A stretch of 64,000 bases of DNA, from the NCBI GenBank assembly GCA_016718875.1, contig JADKBL010000001.1:248001-312000 (forward strand), read 5' to 3'. The notes beneath the pieces are model-generated. The model ran no database searches, had not been told where the DNA came from, and saw only the letters and a program-made list of their open reading frames with translations. The number at the start of each line of letters is the position of its first letter. Position 1 is the stretch's first letter. Below, one piece after another: positions 1 through 8,861 of the stretch. The position numbers were made by a program, and so were the translations under genes. This DNA comes from Bacteroidota bacterium (GTDB lineage Bacteria > Bacteroidota > Bacteroidia > Bacteroidales > VadinHA17).

Positions 1-351
1 ACCCATTACCAGAACACCTTTTGTCAGAGTACCAGTTGATGCAAGAGCAAATGATTCAAAACGCGGCACTGTTCCCACACTGTTTTTCAGGCTCATTATC
101 TTCTGGTCGAGTTCAGGCGAATAGATAAATGTGTTATCAACCACTTTAGTGTCCCAGAAATCCTCATGCTGTATCTGAATGTAACCGGTATATGATTCAA
201 TGGCATTTCTGAACATGTGATCGTATGTACCCAGCTGAAGCGATCTCATAACAAGAGCAAAAAAAATTGCAAAGAAAACTGAAGCAACTGTAATCAGAGT
301 TCTCCTTTTGTTTCGCCAGAGGTTCCGCCATGCTATCTTATAATTCCTCAT
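1..351 (-). CDS. ABC transporter permease, N-terminal part (FtsX/MacB type)
   Basis: This is the first ~117 codons of a leftward gene cut by the window edge. The protein begins MRNYKIAWRNLWRNKRRT, a basic juxtamembrane start typical of MacB/LolC-type permeases, followed by one hydrophobic helix at about residues 19-37. The remainder visible is the start of the large periplasmic domain (YTGYIQIQHEDFWD, then a segment about end points of an interval typical of these permeases). The family moves lipoproteins or other hydrophobic cargo out of the inner membrane with a cognate ATPase. The start ATG at 351 was chosen because an ATG five bases upstream runs straight into a stop. It lies 52 bp downstream of the LolA-like gene and is probably cotranscribed with it and with the TetR gene. 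Family assignment is firm; the cargo is unknown. Confidence 0.85.
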   Translation of the reverse strand, partial: MRNYKIAWRNLWRNKRRTLITVASVFFAIFFALVMRSLQLGTYDHMFRNAIESYTGYIQIQHEDFWDTKVVDNTFIYSPELDQKIMSLKNSVGTVPRFESFALASTGTLTKGVLVMG

Positions 352-403
352 ATCATTGGGTTAATTATCTGAGTTTTATTTTATCTGACTTCCGCCTTTC
401 GCC

Positions 404-1169
404 TTACCTTATATTCTTCATATTCTGCTGCGAGAAAAAGCTTTCCTCAAGCGGAACGTTGAATCTGATCTCCTTAATTGTAATTATTGTTTTATTCCCT
501 GGTTCATCTGCCGGCAGAAGCTCAATTTTTGTCTGTATTGTCCTGCCATCCATTGTTTTAATATCGCTGCCTGTCTCTGTTCTGACCAGGTTACCATCTT
601 CATCGTACAATTCAGCCCTGATTACAAGAAATTCCTTTTTATCAATCCATCTTAACTGATGACCCCAAACCACAGCGGCATCTTCTTTTGCTTTCATCAT
701 AATCCTGTAGCATAACCGGCCTTCAACAGACTCTTCACCCGTGATTTCATGGGTATAATCGTTTACCACACTGGATTCCTTAAGTATATCATCATTTGTG
801 TAATCAGATCCCATCCATCCTTGCGACATCATAGACGGAGGAAGCTTAATAAGTCTGCTTATTGCAGGATTCCAGCTCCACATTTCAGTCCCTCTTTTTA
901 AAAAGGTTTGATTTGCATCTTTTGCCGGAGCAGTTATAAGTGTCATTGCATAATCCCCGGCCAAGTGACCAGTTTTTAAATTCCACTGTCCTTTGCCATG
1001 TTGGTCTGATGATTGTCATCGACATGGTCATTATACTGGACTTTTCTCCGTTGAATTTCTCATCAGCTTTCCGGACAATTTCTGTGGCTGAAAGATCCTG
1101 ACCCGAAATATTAAAAACATTGATCAGCGGAAGTAAAAGAAACAATGGTTTGAATAGAAAATTCTTCAT
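404..1169 (-). CDS. Outer membrane lipoprotein-sorting (LolA-like) protein, frameshifted
   Basis: Two overlapping reading frames together encode one protein. The upstream frame (885-1169) gives a signal peptide (about residues 1-24, ending ISGQ) and the LolA-like start with MTIIRPTWQRTVEFKNW. The downstream frame (404-964) carries the rest, including LITAPAKD, FLKRGTEMWSWNP, KLPPSMMSQGWMGSD and FFSQQNMKNIR, all characteristic of the outer membrane lipoprotein-sorting family. The frames join at a run of four G on the minus strand (955-958); adding one G restores NWSLGRGDYAMTL. The protein would be periplasmic and bind lipid or lipoprotein, feeding cargo from the adjacent ABC permease. The homopolymer position suggests either sequencing error or a very recent mutation. 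The product is clear; whether it is functional is not. Confidence 0.85.
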
Positions 1170-1175
1170 CTCAAC

Positions 1176-1817
1176 TTATTTGTATTTCGAAATAATATCA
1201 GTAATAGTTTTCTCATGATATTCTTCATCATTATCATCCATAAAAACATATGAGAGGGCGAATCCTTTCAGCATAAGTATAAAAAGATTAAGCTCACGGA
1301 TAGGATCATAACCTGGTTTCTCATTTCCTTTTTTCCTGACAAAATAATCTGTTAGCGTAATAACAATAGAATTTAAAAATGCCTGGTCAGGAATAATACT
1401 TCCTTGTTCCATAAAAACGGTACTTGACGGAAACATTCTCTGGAGTTTCTCCCTGACTTCGTTTTGCATTAACAGCTGAAAAATTAATCTCCAGAAAGAT
1501 ATTTTTTCTTTCATCATACTGAATAGCCTTCTTATAAAGAACTCAAATTCATCTTCCGAAAGGTATCCGTCTTTGTTTCTGTCGAAATCAGCATACATCT
1601 CATTTACTGACCTCATAATTATTTCAAATAACAGCGATTCCTTGCTTGTGAAATAATTATACATCAGTCCTTTAGACATACCTGCATGCCTTGCGATATG
1701 ACTTATGGTTGTCTTATGGTACCCCTCTTTTGCAAAATGCTCGAGAGCGACATTCATAATACGGGCTTTCCTTTCCTCCCTCATCTCTTCAAACTGCTCC
1801 GTCGTTCTTGGCGACAT
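1176..1817 (-). CDS. TetR/AcrR family regulator carrying an EF-hand-like loop
   Basis: The 213-residue protein has a TetR N-terminal DNA-binding domain (residues ~17-63, with helix-turn-helix TTISHIARHAGMSKGLMYNY) and a ligand domain without strong sequence identity. Inside the ligand domain, residues 79-90 read DRNKDGYLSEDE. This matches the 12-position calcium EF-hand loop: acidic or Asn at 1, 3 and 5, Gly at 6, a hydrophobic at 8 and Glu at 12. Such a loop is not part of the usual TetR fold. The gene is 6 bp upstream of the LolA-like gene and probably represses its own operon through the palindrome at 1852-1873. Repressor identity is firm. Calcium responsiveness is inference, since the loop is single and EF-hands normally pair. 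Confidence 0.9.
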   Translation of the reverse strand: MSPRTTEQFEEMREERKARIMNVALEHFAKEGYHKTTISHIARHAGMSKGLMYNYFTSKESLLFEIIMRSVNEMYADFDRNKDGYLSEDEFEFFIRRLFSMMKEKISFWRLIFQLLMQNEVREKLQRMFPSSTVFMEQGSIIPDQAFLNSIVITLTDYFVRKKGNEKPGYDPIRELNLFILMLKGFALSYVFMDDNDEEYHEKTITDIISKYK

Positions 1818-1851
1818 AACCTGAAAAATTTAAAAAATAACCCAATTTATT

Positions 1852-1873
1852 TTTGACTGAACGTCCGGTCAAA
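1852..1873. promoter_or_regulatory. Palindromic TetR-type operator
   Basis: A 22-bp inverted repeat with half-sites TTTGACTGAAC and GTCCGGTCAAA matches at 9 of 11 positions in each arm and is centred between 1862 and 1863. It lies 35 bp upstream of the TetR start codon, where an autorepressor site is expected. The TGACTGAACG-type core resembles known operators of TetR repressors of membrane export operons. It may also touch the divergent promoter of the repeat/GH16 gene. Confidence 0.75.
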
Positions 1874-2038
1874 GTTAAAATGATATTTCATTTTTTACAA
1901 TTTTTTTTTTGAAATTTTCTTCTTTTTTATCCCTTTTTAACCTCCTTAGTACCCGAAATACAAATAATTGCAGTGTTTAATTCATTTTTTTGTAAAGAAT
2001 ATTTATCTTTAACAGGTTATACCAAAAACGATATTACA

Positions 2039-3655
2039 ATGGCAAGTCTCAAGCTTTTACTGGGTTTAATCCCTGCAACTTCTAAAATTGAACAGGCTGA
2101 AAAGGCGCTGATTGCTGAATTTGAGAAATTAAACACCTTCGCAGGTTCTGATCAGCTTGCAAAATATAATGAGCTGAATGAAAAAGTCAATTCAGCAGGA
2201 TTCACACAGAAAAGAAAGGAGATTGAATCTCTGCAGTATAAGAATTCTGAAGAATACAATAAGGAAAAGGAATATAATTCACTTCTGAAGGCGAAGGATA
2301 TTGTTCTTTACTTTAAAACCATTTCAGGAAGCGAACTAAAACGTTTTCAGGAACTGGATGGTTCTGATAAGATCAAGGAATTTGAAACCCTTGAAAAATA
2401 CATCCAGTCATCAGGCTTCAAAGAGAAGGAGAAAATGAAGCCGATTACCTTCAAGGATACAGATGAGTTCAAGAAAGAAATTGAATTTAATGCCTTGAAG
2501 GCAGATGCCGAAATAAAGGAATACCTTAAGTCAAAAGGAAAGGAAGAGACAAAAAAATCTAAGGTTGTCCTCAGGTATGAAGAGCTTGATGCATTTATGA
2601 AATCATCTGAATTCCTGGCCAAAAAGAACATGAAGCCTATCACGTTCAAAGATACTGAGGAGTATAAAAAACAGCTTGAATACAACAGGCTAAAGTCAAG
2701 TCCTGAATTTAAAGAGTTTTACAAGTTTAAAGGATCAAAAGAATACGCAAACTATCTTAATACTCATGATTCATCGCGCCTGAAAAGGCATGCCGAACTG
2801 AAAGAGTACACAGCATCCGATGCCTTCAGGGAAAGAAAAAACTACCTGCTTGACAAAAAAAGGTTTGAAAAAACAGATATGTTCAAAGAGGTGCAGGAGT
2901 ATGACAAGCTGAAGAAAAGTGAAGACATTATATGGTACTTAAAAGTTAAGGATTCGAATAAATTTGACATTCTGAAACACAGGGAGCTCACATTCAGTGA
3001 AGAATTTGACGGTGACAAACTGGATACAAAAAAATGGCTCACAAACTATTACTGGGGTGATAAACTGCTTCACGACAGATACTCAGTTGAAACTGACCTT
3101 CAGGCATATACTGAAAAAGATAATTTTGAACTTCGAAACAGTGTACTTAAAATCACAACAAAGCCACAGAAGATAACAGGAAAAGTATGGTCAGCCAATC
3201 ATGGATTCTCAACAAAAGAATTCGGCTACACTTCCGGGATTATCTGCACAGGAAACAGTTTCAAACAAAAATACGGAACATTTACAGCCAAGATCAAACT
3301 TGGAGATCCCAATGCCAAAAATGCATTCTGGATGCTGGCTGATAAGATTACACCACATATAGATGTTTGCAGGACATCAAAAGGAAAAGTATGGGTTGAC
3401 TACTTCAGTTCAAAAGGAGGCAATTCTAAGACCTCTATCGGATCAAGATATGCAGGTGATTTCTTTATATTTACCCTTGAATGGACATCCGACAAGATGG
3501 TTTGGAAGATCAATGACACAGAAGTGTTTACTCAAACATCAGATATTCCCCAGGAACCAATGTACGTTCTGCTGTCAGGAGGTCTTGATAAACCAATAAG
3601 CAGTATGACATCAATGGAAATTGACTGGATAAGGGTATACCAGCCGAAAAAATAA
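2039..3655 (+). CDS. Tandem-repeat protein with a C-terminal GH16-like domain lacking catalytic acids
   Basis: Residues here follow the open frame from position 1973; I prefer the ATG at 2039 (residue 23) as start because a plausible promoter overlaps the upstream codons. Residues ~40-335 hold about four imperfect, very charged repeats of ~70-75 residues. The shared pattern is ExL..Y..SS.F, KPITFKDT.E(F/Y)KK, E(F/Y)N.LK, (F/Y)K.K. Two copies are closely alike (KPITFKDTDEFKKEIEFN and KPITFKDTEEYKKQLEYN). Residues ~340-560 form a GH16 (laminarinase/kappa-carrageenase) jelly roll: LTFSEEFDG at the start, AFWML before the active strand, MEIDWIRVYQ at the end. The expected active site ExDxxE is PHIDVCR (461-467), so both catalytic glutamates are replaced by His and Arg. 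No convincing signal peptide is seen. It is probably a glycan-binding or structural protein rather than a hydrolase; role unknown. Confidence 0.75.
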   Translation: MASLKLLLGLIPATSKIEQAEKALIAEFEKLNTFAGSDQLAKYNELNEKVNSAGFTQKRKEIESLQYKNSEEYNKEKEYNSLLKAKDIVLYFKTISGSELKRFQELDGSDKIKEFETLEKYIQSSGFKEKEKMKPITFKDTDEFKKEIEFNALKADAEIKEYLKSKGKEETKKSKVVLRYEELDAFMKSSEFLAKKNMKPITFKDTEEYKKQLEYNRLKSSPEFKEFYKFKGSKEYANYLNTHDSSRLKRHAELKEYTASDAFRERKNYLLDKKRFEKTDMFKEVQEYDKLKKSEDIIWYLKVKDSNKFDILKHRELTFSEEFDGDKLDTKKWLTNYYWGDKLLHDRYSVETDLQAYTEKDNFELRNSVLKITTKPQKITGKVWSANHGFSTKEFGYTSGIICTGNSFKQKYGTFTAKIKLGDPNAKNAFWMLADKITPHIDVCRTSKGKVWVDYFSSKGGNSKTSIGSRYAGDFFIFTLEWTSDKMVWKINDTEVFTQTSDIPQEPMYVLLSGGLDKPISSMTSMEIDWIRVYQPKK

Positions 3656-3681
3656 ACGGAAAACATTCCGGCACTTAACAG

Positions 3682-3718
3682 GTAGAGATGCAACACATTG
3701 CATCTCTACTTTTTTTTT
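3682..3718 (+). terminator. Rho-independent terminator
   Basis: A perfect 12-bp stem (GTAGAGATGCAA / TTGCATCTCTAC) with a 4-nt loop is followed by nine T residues. It ends the GH16-like gene and isolates it from the OmpA-family gene downstream. Confidence 0.9.
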
Positions 3719-3802
3719 CCAGCAGTCCGAACCATATTAAATTTTAATTGTTAAACATTTATTACACAATTATTATCATTATTAAACTCTAATCTTATTG
3801 TA

Positions 3803-4634
3803 ATGAAGAATGTATTTATGGTTTTACTGGTCTTTAGTACTCTGCTGGCTCAAGCACAGACTGACAAACCCGGATGTAAGGAAGTTGAACCCGCTTATAT
3901 GAACAGGATGCCCGGATTTTACCTGAACAATTGTGAATTCAGTGAATATAAGGATATTGAATTTTTTTATCACGGGCTTGATGGGAATAGTGTAAGGGTC
4001 AGAAAAGCAGGAGAGTACCGCCGGCTTATTTATTCAAAAGATAAGAAAGAAACGAGGAAAGTCAGCGGGGATCAGATATGTCTGAATTATGCTAATGCAA
4101 TAACTAAAATTAAAAGGGAAATCATTATCTAACAATAATACTTTCTTCACTTACAGTAATAATGGAAATGTTGTATTCATGAGAATTGATGATGCAGTTG
4201 ATTCGGATGACCAGGGATATCTCATAACTATTATTGAAGAAAAGAACATGAAACAGGACATCATTATGACAATGCAGGAAGCAATTGAAAATGAGGGAAA
4301 AGCAACAATATATGGAATCCTGTTTGATGTTGCCAAATCAACAATTAAACCAGAATCGGCTGAAGCCTTAAAGCAGATTACTGATTATCTGAATGCCAAT
4401 CCGGATGTAAAAATCATTATTGTCGGGCATACAGATATCACAGGTAATTTCCTCAGTAATATAACACTATCCAAAGAAAGGGCTGAAAGCATTAAAAATT
4501 ATCTTATTACAACCGGTAAGATTGCCGGAACAAGACTTCAGGCTGATGGTGTCGGACCTCTCTGCCCGGTTTCCACCAACTCAACCGATGAGGGAAGAAA
4601 ACTTAACCGCAGAGTAGAAATCGTAAAACAATAA
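3803..4634 (+). CDS. OmpA-family outer membrane/peptidoglycan-binding protein, frameshifted
   Basis: The first frame (3803-4132) encodes a signal peptide (MKNVFMVLLVFSTLLAQAQ) and an N-terminal domain containing MPGFYLNNCEFSEY and LNYANAITKI, as found ahead of OmpA domains in DUF4892-like proteins. The second frame (open from about 4104, first ATG 4179) completes that domain and supplies the OmpA C-terminal domain: YGILFDVAKSTIKPES, VGHTDITGN, LSKERAESIKNYL and NRRVEIV. Shifting frame between 4104 and 4130 gives a continuous protein, EIII then NNNTFFTYSNNGNVVFMRID. The OmpA domain would bind peptidoglycan in the periplasm. The break lies in a short stretch with several other frame disruptions, so error and real decay are both possible. 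Confidence 0.75.
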
Positions 4635-4637
4635 AAT

Positions 4638-5136
4638 ATGAAAACAGGAATCTTAGCCCTTTTTTGTGCATTCAGTATAATATCGGCGCGTCCCGCCGGC
4701 TCCGGGCAAAGCCCGGGGGGGGCCCGGGGGCCCCCGGGGGGGGGGGAGGCGGGGGGGGGGGGGGGGCAATCAAGGGAGTTACAGGCGCGGGATTATTTTG
4801 CCAAACCTGTCGGAAATGCCAATAATAAGGTTGTGATTACAGTCACCCAGCCAAATGGAATCAGAGTTTCAATGCCAAATACGGGAAAACAACCGTTTTG
4901 GTCACTCCAGAATAAATCCTGCAATTGATTTTAAAACAAATCCTCCTGCTGATATAGTTATCGGGGGCAAGACTTTTAAAACAATGGAGAATACTTTTGC
5001 TATGATGATGCTCCAGAAACACTATTGGTATGCTGATGAAAAGGAGGTTATTTATATCGGTTCAGGACTGCTCAGGGATGACAAGATCAGATATCCTGTA
5101 ATTGTGCAAGACATAATAAAAAGCATCAAATGGTAA
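4638..5136 (+). pseudogene. Small exported protein of unknown function, disrupted
   Basis: The gene starts 3 bp after the OmpA-family stop with a signal-like MKTGILALFCAFSIISA. The next ~27 codons are a G/C-only stretch that cannot be native sequence of this AT-rich genome. Sense-looking sequence resumes with ARDYFAKPVGNANNKVVITV. Coherent protein then needs at least one, probably two, frame changes between about 4870 and 4930 (VSMP, then YGKTTVLVTPE in a third frame, then INPAIDFKTNPPADIVIGG). The tail ends IVQDIIKSIKW. I do not recognise the family. It may be an exported partner of the OmpA-family gene. I treat it as a damaged or misassembled gene. Confidence 0.55.
4685..4766. repeat. G/C-only low-complexity island with G11 and G16 runs
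   Basis: About 80 bp are almost pure G and C, with alternating short C and G blocks followed by runs of 11 G (4736-4746) and 16 G (4751-4766). The flanks are AT-rich. It interrupts a coding sequence right after its signal peptide. An assembly or base-calling artefact is the likeliest reading; a real G-quadruplex insertion is the alternative. Confidence 0.85.
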
Positions 5137-5195
5137 AGAATTGAATCCGAAATTATTTGATAAAGGATAGCGGAGATAATTACCTGTCTGATACA

Positions 5196-8100
5196 TCAGG
5201 AATTTGTATGCATTGGAATTGAAAAATGAAAAGCAGACCCTTTTTCTTCTTCACTTTCTACCCAAATCTGGCCATTATGTTTTTCAATAAATTCCTTGCA
5301 TAGCAGTAATCCCAGACCAGTACTTATTTCTCCCTGTGTACCACTTCTGTTTGTCTTTTCATCAATATGGAACAGTTTCAGAAGAAGGTCATGATTCATT
5401 CCTATTCCGTCATCAATTACTGATATCATTGTCTGATTATCAACCTGTAAAACATTCACTGTTATTTTCCCGCCCGGATGAGTAAATTTTACAGCATTTG
5501 AAACAAGATTTCTTATGACCGCCTGAAGCATGTTTCTATCGGCATAAATAAAAAGTCCTGGCGAAATATTTATAACAACTTCTATTTTCTTTGCATTTGC
5601 CTGTATCATAAGCAGCGAAAGGCTCTCTCCCACTATCGGTGACAACTCAAGGTTTTCAGGCTTAAAAGGCATTTTGCCCTGTTTCATCCTTGCCCAGTTA
5701 AGCAGATTCTCCAACAGCCGGAACAGATTTGTTGATGAGGATTGTATTACCTTTATAATCTCACTGATCTCCTCCTTATTAAGATCCTGCATTCCTTCTA
5801 TCATCTCCTGGGTAAGCATCATAAGACCGCTGAAAGGTCCCCGCAGATCATGAGCAATAATTGAGAAGAACTTGTCCTTTTCAGAGTTTAAGATTACAAG
5901 TTCATCATTTTTTCTGCTAATTTCAGATGTTTGTTCGTCTACTTTTGTCTGTAACAGATGTTTATCAAGTTCCAGTCTCCGGATCCTGTATTGGATATAT
6001 GCAAATATCACTATCAGAATAAAAAATATTGTCAGAACATAGAACCATATTGTCTTATACCAAGGAGGCCTGATACTAAACGGATATTCTGTTTCTGCGT
6101 TGCCAAGTCCATCACTATCAACTGTTTTTACCTTAAAAACATAATTCCCGTGGGAGAGGTTACCGAATGAAACCTCAGTTCTTTCTGTAGGCATATTCCA
6201 GTTCTCCTCCAATCCAACCAGCTTATACTGATACCTGATCTTGCTATTTCCTGTTACTGAGACTGCTATATAGTTAAATGTCAGATAATTGTTATTGTAC
6301 TTTAAACTCAGGTCTTCCGGAAGGCCGCTCCATTTCAGTGTTTTTTTGAATCTGAAATTACCAACTTCCATGCCGTTATGTAACATGATTGATGTATCTT
6401 CTTTACCAATAAGTCCCGTCCATGACAAATCTTCATTGAATAACTTGATGCCCGTTATCTGTATATTAAGTGGTGCCGTCACTTTCAGCTCGCCTTCGCT
6501 GTGATATTTTGTTAAACGGTCATTTGTACCGATCCAGATTATTCCGTCTTTTGTTTCAGTTATGGCCCCGACATTACAACCAATTCCGGTAAATCCATCT
6601 TCATAACTGTATTTCCTTGTAATGATATCCCCTGAAATAATTCCGGAAGATTTTAAAGATGCCGATTTGATCACAACCGGGCCAAATCGTGTACCAAGCC
6701 AGATATCACTTTTTGAATCCTGAAAAAGGCTTAGAACATGTTCACTATTTGGGCTCTCAAGTTCGGGTAATGTTGTAAAATTTTTACCATCAAACCTGAC
6801 GACCCCGTTACCTCCCGTACCAAACCATAACACACCTTCCCTGTCCTGAAGAATACTGTAAACGGTATTATTAATAAATCCCTGACCAGTACCATAATGT
6901 GTAAATGTTCCATTTTTAAACATGCACAGCCCCGCATCTCCGGTTGCCATCCATATTCGTCCTTCAGAATCCTCAAGCAGGCTTAAAATACTATTGCTGC
7001 TCATCCCCTGTTCCTTGGAATAATTGTAAAAGTATTTCCCGTCAAATTTTGAAATCCCTGAACCATATGTGGCAAACCAGATATTGCCCTCCCTGTCTTC
7101 TATTATTTTCCTGACCGTATCACTGCACAGTCCCTGCTTTTCTGTGTATGTCTTCATTGAATGACCATCAAATACAGAGGCTCCTCCTCCATCTGTACCA
7201 AACCAGATATTCCCCTTACTGTCTTTTAGTATGGAATATATGCGACTATTCAATAAACCGTCGTTGTCGTTATAGTAGGAATAATAATTCTGCTTTAATC
7301 CTTTTGATTCTGTTGTGGTTATCCTTGTAACATAACCACCAAACGTTCCCAGCCATATGTCTCCCGGTTCTTTTTCAAGAACCGACATCACCCTGCTGTT
7401 GCTTAAACCTTCATTTTTTGTCAGATGGGTAAACAGCCTGCCATCATATTTAATCAAACCGCCACCCCTGGTTCCGAACCAGAGATTTCCATTCATATCC
7501 AGAAGTGAACATCTTATCATATTACTGGTCAGTCCATCTTTATCTGAATAATTGATAAATGTTTTTTCGTTGAATAAAGATAATCCTCCCTGCTCTGTGC
7601 CAATCCAGAGATTTCCATTGTTGTCCTGAATTATGGTTCTAATGAAATCCGCTCCTGATCCGCTGCTTTTGTATCCAGGAAAACTGATAAAATCGGACCC
7701 GTTAAATTTCATAAGTGTATGCCGTGCAGTTCCAAGCCAGATATTTCCGGCTTTGTCTTTAAACAGATAATTAACATTATTCTGGAGAAGCCCCTCCTTT
7801 TCAGAATAATTTGAAAATGAAATCCCGTCAAAAACCGATACCCCTGCTGCATTTGTTGATATCCAGATTTTGCCTGAATTATCCTGCAGAATTCGTCTAA
7901 TATAATTCTGACTCAGACCCTCATTAACTGAATAATTTGTAATGTTTATTCCATCATATACTGAAACTCCTCCGGCTGTTCCGAACCACATATTCCCATT
8001 GGTGTCCTCATATATACAATTGACAACATTACTGATAAGTCCGTTTGAATTATTAAATGTATAAAGGTATTTTCCGTCATATTTCTGAACTCCGCCTCCG

Positions 8101-8789
8101 AATGTGCCTATCCAGATATTTTCTTTTTTATCAATAAAAACCGAAAGGATAAGATTGTTTGTTAATCCCTGATCCTTTGTGTAATGTGAAAAATACTTGC
8201 CGTCATATGCTGTTAAGCCATCATCTGTTGCCAGCCATATTTTGCCGGTCCTGTCCTGAACCATGCCTCTGACCTGATCATGTCTCAATCCCTGAAGCTT
8301 GCTGAAAGAGCTGAAGTTCTGTGGATTTATTTCCTTGCTGTATGCATCTTTTGCTAAAACAATTTCAGGAGCCTTACAAAGTACACGGATATCAGTAACA
8401 GGATGTATTTGCGGAACCTTTAAATCCCCTTTCCCAGGAGTCTTAATAACAGGGGCTTTCATTTTCATTACCTGAGGATTACCTACCGGATAAATATTCA
8501 GACCCTGCCGGATTCCTTCTTTTTTCTTAATTAAAACCTCATATGGTCTACCTGCCTGAATTATTACAGGAGGTTTTGTCATACTTTCCGGGACGCTATA
8601 ACCGTTGACAGGCTGCAATACCGGTGCACTTAATGCCTGGCTGTTATCCACTTTCGGGGAAGTGCATGATAAAAGGAGAAAAATGACCGGGATGATCAGA
8701 AAATAGCTTTTCATGACAGAAGACTTACATAAAGACAGTACGTGGCTTTTTATCATTACAAAAGCACTATTTTTAAGTGCAGTTTTCAT
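5196..8789 (-). CDS. Propeller-type sensor histidine kinase (two-component regulator propeller, Y_Y_Y, HisKA, HATPase)
   Basis: The open frame is 1197 residues, but M26 (position 8714) begins a clean lipoprotein signal ending LLLSC (Cys42) and is the better start. Residues ~155-770 contain about 14 copies of the propeller motif (NIWIGTFGGG, NMWFGTAGG, NIWFGTDGGG), enough for two seven-bladed propellers. A Y_Y_Y domain follows (YQYKLVGLEENW), then one transmembrane helix (WFYVLTIFFILIVIFAYIQY). The kinase has H980 in IIAHDLRGPF, N-box N1094/N1098, DDGIGM and GLGLLL, all intact. Unlike most Bacteroidetes hybrid systems it has no receiver or HTH domain, so an unlinked response regulator is needed. 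Homologues sense breakdown products of polysaccharides; the ligand here is unknown. It is divergent from the ECF sigma gene. Confidence 0.93.
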   Translation of the reverse strand: MKTALKNSAFVMIKSHVLSLCKSSVMKSYFLIIPVIFLLLSCTSPKVDNSQALSAPVLQPVNGYSVPESMTKPPVIIQAGRPYEVLIKKKEGIRQGLNIYPVGNPQVMKMKAPVIKTPGKGDLKVPQIHPVTDIRVLCKAPEIVLAKDAYSKEINPQNFSSFSKLQGLRHDQVRGMVQDRTGKIWLATDDGLTAYDGKYFSHYTKDQGLTNNLILSVFIDKKENIWIGTFGGGVQKYDGKYLYTFNNSNGLISNVVNCIYEDTNGNMWFGTAGGVSVYDGINITNYSVNEGLSQNYIRRILQDNSGKIWISTNAAGVSVFDGISFSNYSEKEGLLQNNVNYLFKDKAGNIWLGTARHTLMKFNGSDFISFPGYKSSGSGADFIRTIIQDNNGNLWIGTEQGGLSLFNEKTFINYSDKDGLTSNMIRCSLLDMNGNLWFGTRGGGLIKYDGRLFTHLTKNEGLSNSRVMSVLEKEPGDIWLGTFGGYVTRITTTESKGLKQNYYSYYNDNDGLLNSRIYSILKDSKGNIWFGTDGGGASVFDGHSMKTYTEKQGLCSDTVRKIIEDREGNIWFATYGSGISKFDGKYFYNYSKEQGMSSNSILSLLEDSEGRIWMATGDAGLCMFKNGTFTHYGTGQGFINNTVYSILQDREGVLWFGTGGNGVVRFDGKNFTTLPELESPNSEHVLSLFQDSKSDIWLGTRFGPVVIKSASLKSSGIISGDIITRKYSYEDGFTGIGCNVGAITETKDGIIWIGTNDRLTKYHSEGELKVTAPLNIQITGIKLFNEDLSWTGLIGKEDTSIMLHNGMEVGNFRFKKTLKWSGLPEDLSLKYNNNYLTFNYIAVSVTGNSKIRYQYKLVGLEENWNMPTERTEVSFGNLSHGNYVFKVKTVDSDGLGNAETEYPFSIRPPWYKTIWFYVLTIFFILIVIFAYIQYRIRRLELDKHLLQTKVDEQTSEISRKNDELVILNSEKDKFFSIIAHDLRGPFSGLMMLTQEMIEGMQDLNKEEISEIIKVIQSSSTNLFRLLENLLNWARMKQGKMPFKPENLELSPIVGESLSLLMIQANAKKIEVVINISPGLFIYADRNMLQAVIRNLVSNAVKFTHPGGKITVNVLQVDNQTMISVIDDGIGMNHDLLLKLFHIDEKTNRSGTQGEISTGLGLLLCKEFIEKHNGQIWVESEEEKGSAFHFSIPMHTNS

Positions 8790-8861
8790 TCATAAGCGAA
8801 AAATAATCAAATTCCTGTAACTTTTTATAATATTATTCGTCTTTGAATTGTAATTGATAAG

